This document shows positions 8,323-9,967 of a stretch of DNA of 9,967 nucleotides, piece after piece. Source of the DNA: Thermoflexales bacterium (GTDB lineage Bacteria; Chloroflexota; Anaerolineae; Fen-1058); NCBI GenBank assembly GCA_016931085.1, contig JAFGFO010000225.1, forward strand, positions 1 through 9,967. Direction: 5' to 3'. Below the pieces are notes generated by a model that saw only the letters and a program-made list of their open reading frames with translations, was not told where the DNA came from and ran no database searches. A program made the position numbers and the translations under genes. The number at the start of each line of letters is the position of its first letter. The first letter of the stretch is position 1.

Positions 8323-8337
8323 AGGTTATTCTAACCT
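8323..8337. promoter_or_regulatory. Inverted repeat AGGTTA-N3-TAACCT, possible operator
   Basis: Two perfect 6-base arms with a 3-base spacer cover the proposed -10 box of the leftward promoter. A dimeric regulator bound here would block that promoter. There is no regulator gene in the window to pair with it, so the role is inferred from position only. Confidence 0.3.
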
Positions 8338-8357
8338 ATTTTGCTGATATTGTCCAA
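8328..8357 (-). promoter_or_regulatory. Candidate sigma70 promoter for the giant surface protein gene
   Basis: Minus strand TTGGAC (8352-8357), an 18-base spacer and TAGAAT (8328-8333) resemble a sigma70 promoter. Transcription would start near 8321 and leave a leader of about 57 bases. The match is moderate. The -10 box lies inside the inverted repeat AGGTTA-TTC-TAACCT (8323-8337), which could be an operator. Confidence 0.35.
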
Positions 8358-8393
8358 GCGCAGAGGGCCGGACGAGGATCAAAAAAAGGATAG

Positions 8394-8498
8394 GCGCGCC
8401 AAAGTATTGGGATACAGTAGGGCGGCTTTCTATAGCCGCCGTGCCCGGAGGCAGGTATGGAAACCTGCCCTACATATCGTCCCATCGGTTTGGCGCGC
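8394..8498. repeat. Palindromic REP/MITE-like element with 10-bp terminal inverted repeats and two hairpins
   Basis: The ends are perfect inverted repeats: GCGCGCCAAA (8394-8403) and TTTGGCGCGC (8489-8498). Further in, TGGGA (8408-8412) pairs with TCCCA (8480-8484) and GTAG (8417-8420) with CTAC (8470-8473). Two apical hairpins sit side by side, each with a perfect 7-bp stem and a 6-base loop: GGCGGCT/AGCCGCC (8421-8440) and GGCAGGT/ACCTGCC (8450-8469). It encodes no protein. Near-identical runs CAAAAAAAGG (8380-8389) and CAAAAAAGG (8502-8510) flank it and could be a target duplication, though they are a few bases away from the arms. Lying between divergent promoters, it is unlikely to be a terminator. 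Mobility is inferred. Confidence 0.6.
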
Positions 8499-8514
8499 TA
8501 ACAAAAAAGGCGTA

Positions 8515-8543
8515 TTGACCCCAGCCCAATTTTATAGTATGAT
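8515..8543 (+). promoter_or_regulatory. Sigma70-type promoter of the chemoreceptor gene
   Basis: TTGACC (8515-8520) and TATGAT (8538-8543) are separated by exactly 17 bases, each box differing from consensus by one base. Transcription would start near 8550, giving a leader of about 77 bases before the ATG. The local AT content is clearly higher than in the surrounding DNA. Confidence 0.65.
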
Positions 8544-8612
8544 GATAGAAACAGTTGAGCTTCCAGGAGCTTTTAGCTTACCGGAAGATTAAGCATTTGC
8601 CTTTCACCCCCC

Positions 8613-8618
8613 AAGGAG
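8613..8618 (+). promoter_or_regulatory. Ribosome binding site of the chemoreceptor gene
   Basis: AAGGAG lies 8 bases before ATG 8627-8629 and fixes the start of the chemotaxis receptor. Confidence 0.85.
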
Positions 8619-8626
8619 TGGAACAC

Positions 8627-9967
8627 ATGGATACAGACATCTTTCTCGACAGCTTGATCATGTTGGGATTGCTCGTTGCGGCCGCCAGCTTTATTTTGCT
8701 GATGGTCAGATTGGTCGCCGGCCAGGGCATCGTCCTCAAGCTAGGCGCTATTGCCCTGGCCGCCATCGTGATAGACTGTGAGCTGGCTTTCATATTGGGC
8801 CACGTGGGCCTCAACCCACTCAGCGTGACGATACTCTTTGGCGTTGGCATCGCCACCACGTTCAGCTTGCTGTTGGCCATGTTCCGCATGGTCGTCGTGC
8901 CCATCCAGGCGCTCACGACCACGGCGGGGCGGATCGCGACGGGCGATTTGACCGAAACGAGCCAGTACACGAGCCGTGACGAGATCGGCCAGATGGCCGA
9001 CGCCTTTCGCCAGATGAGCGCCAACCTGAGCCACTTGATCCAGCAAGTGGCCGACAGCGCCGGCAGCGTCAACGAGGCTTCCGGGCAACTGGCCGCCGCC
9101 GCCGAGCAGTCCAGCAAGGCCAACACCCAGGTGGCTGTCACCATCCAGCAGGTGGCCCAGGGCATTACCGAGCAAACTGAAAGCGTCACGCACACCATCA
9201 GCGCGGTCGAACAGACATCGCGCGCCATCGACAGCGTCGCCAGGGGGGTCCAGGAGCAATCGACAGCCGTGGCCGGCTCGGTCGAAATCACCTCCCAGAT
9301 CTCGAGCGCCATCCGGCAAGTATCTGCCAATGCCCGCCAGGCGGCGGCCGGCTCGGCCCAAGCCGCCTCGGCCGCTCGGAGCGCGGTCCAAAAAGTCAGG
9401 GAAATGGGCCAGCGTTCCAAGCAAATCGGGGCCATCGTCGAAGCGATCGACACCATCGCCTCGCAGACCAACTTGTTGGCGCTCAACGCGGCGATCGAAG
9501 CGGCACGGGCTGGCGAGCAAGGGCGCGGCTTTGCGGTCGTGGCGGACGAGGTGCGCAAGCTGGCCGAAAAATCGGCCGAAGCGACCAAAGAGATCTCGGG
9601 CCTGGTGGGGGGGATTCAAGAGGCCGTGGGCGAGGCCGTGCAGATGATGGAACACGGGACAGGCGAGATGGGTGTTGGGAAAGCCGGACAGGTGCAGGTG
9701 AGCATCCTGGCCGCGACCGAAGAGGCCAACCGGCAAATGGAAGAGATCGCCGCCGCCGCTCAGCAGATGGAGGGCCTGTCAAGCGAGTTGGTGAGCGCGA
9801 TGGATACCGTCTCGTCTGTGGTGGAAGAAAACGCCGCCGCGACCGAGCAGATGACGGGCAGCTCGGACCAGGTCACGCGGGCCATCGAGACCATCGCCGG
9901 CATCTCGGAAGAGAACAGCGCCTCGGCCGAAGAGGTGGCCGCCTCGGTCGAGGAGGTCAGCGCCCAG
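8627..9967 (+). CDS. Methyl-accepting chemotaxis protein without a recognisable periplasmic sensor domain, C-terminus beyond the window
   Basis: The frame runs 447 codons from ATG 8627 to the right edge without a stop. Residues about 7-28, 36-58 and 64-88 are hydrophobic and should cross the membrane. The loops between them are only a few residues long, so there is no room for an extracellular ligand-binding domain. A HAMP domain follows (about 89-141; [17 protein letters not shown] and [10 protein letters not shown]). The rest is coiled-coil with the conserved hairpin tip at about 272-317, including [37 protein letters not shown] and ATKEI, which contacts CheA and CheW. Glu/Gln-rich methylation-type segments follow ([23 protein letters not shown]). 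It should relay a signal, possibly membrane state or redox, to a CheA kinase; no other che gene is visible. The divergent neighbour is a surface protein, but no shared function is shown. Confidence 0.95.
   Translation, partial: MDTDIFLDSLIMLGLLVAAASFILLMVRLVAGQGIVLKLGAIALAAIVIDCELAFILGHVGLNPLSVTILFGVGIATTFSLLLAMFRMVVVPIQALTTTAGRIATGDLTETSQYTSRDEIGQMADAFRQMSANLSHLIQQVADSAGSVNEASGQLAAAAEQSSKANTQVAVTIQQVAQGITEQTESVTHTISAVEQTSRAIDSVARGVQEQSTAVAGSVEITSQISSAIRQVSANARQAAAGSAQAASAARSAVQKVREMGQRSKQIGAIVEAIDTIASQTNLLALNAAIEAARAGEQGRGFAVVADEVRKLAEKSAEATKEISGLVGGIQEAVGEAVQMMEHGTGEMGVGKAGQVQVSILAATEEANRQMEEIAAAAQQMEGLSSELVSAMDTVSSVVEENAAATEQMTGSSDQVTRAIETIAGISEENSASAEEVAASVEEVSAQ

Noticed and set aside
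8421..8469. The two hairpins read as rho-independent terminators
   Set aside because: They lie between divergent genes where no transcript should end, and neither stem is followed by a run of T on either strand.
8341..8592. Small plus-strand frame of 83 codons in the intergenic region
   Set aside because: It starts with TTG without a ribosome site, runs through the whole palindromic element and the chemoreceptor promoter, and has no recognisable domain.
8578..9736. Two long minus-strand frames opposite the chemoreceptor
   Set aside because: They are shadows of the plus-strand coding sequence, whose HAMP and signalling motifs are unmistakable. Their translations are compositionally biased and have no motif.

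Overview
The window holds two real genes, both cut by its edges and transcribed away from each other from a 362-base intergenic region (8265-8626). I estimate the DNA as GC-rich by eye, and the codons avoid TTA, CTA and TCA. A very long secreted beta-helix protein with tandem Ig-like repeats beside a chemoreceptor of this type is common in Chloroflexota (Anaerolineae/Caldilineae-like filamentous or gliding bacteria). That placement is inferred from protein style only, since there is no rRNA or marker gene here.

Positions 8264 down to 1 (minus strand) are one uninterrupted frame of at least 2754 codons. It encodes a giant exported protein: a signal peptide or N-terminal anchor, a short linker, a first cysteine-flanked cap plus right-handed beta-helix ending in a DPLF...SPAID segment (about residues 109-643), a second longer copy of the same arrangement (about 655-1574), ten tandem Ig-like repeats of about 104-109 residues (about 1575-2640), and the start of a further C-terminal beta domain that runs off the window. 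It is probably a surface or adhesion protein.

The intergenic region carries a good sigma70-type promoter and ribosome binding site for the rightward gene and a weaker promoter candidate for the leftward gene. It also carries a compact palindromic element of about 105 bases (8394-8498) with 10-base terminal inverted repeats and two matched 7-bp hairpins, which looks like a REP- or MITE-type element.

Positions 8627-9967 (plus strand) begin a methyl-accepting chemotaxis protein: about three membrane segments, no recognisable extracellular sensor domain, a HAMP domain and most of the signalling coiled-coil, including the conserved hairpin tip. It also runs off the window.

The most unusual items are an AT-rich run of heptamers (7981-8015) inside the giant gene, the palindromic element, the internal duplication of the cap/helix/anchor module, and a 15-bp tandem duplication at the N-terminus. 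I found no CRISPR array, defence system, transposase, tRNA or rRNA. The many long alternative frames over the giant gene are shadows of its biased codon use.
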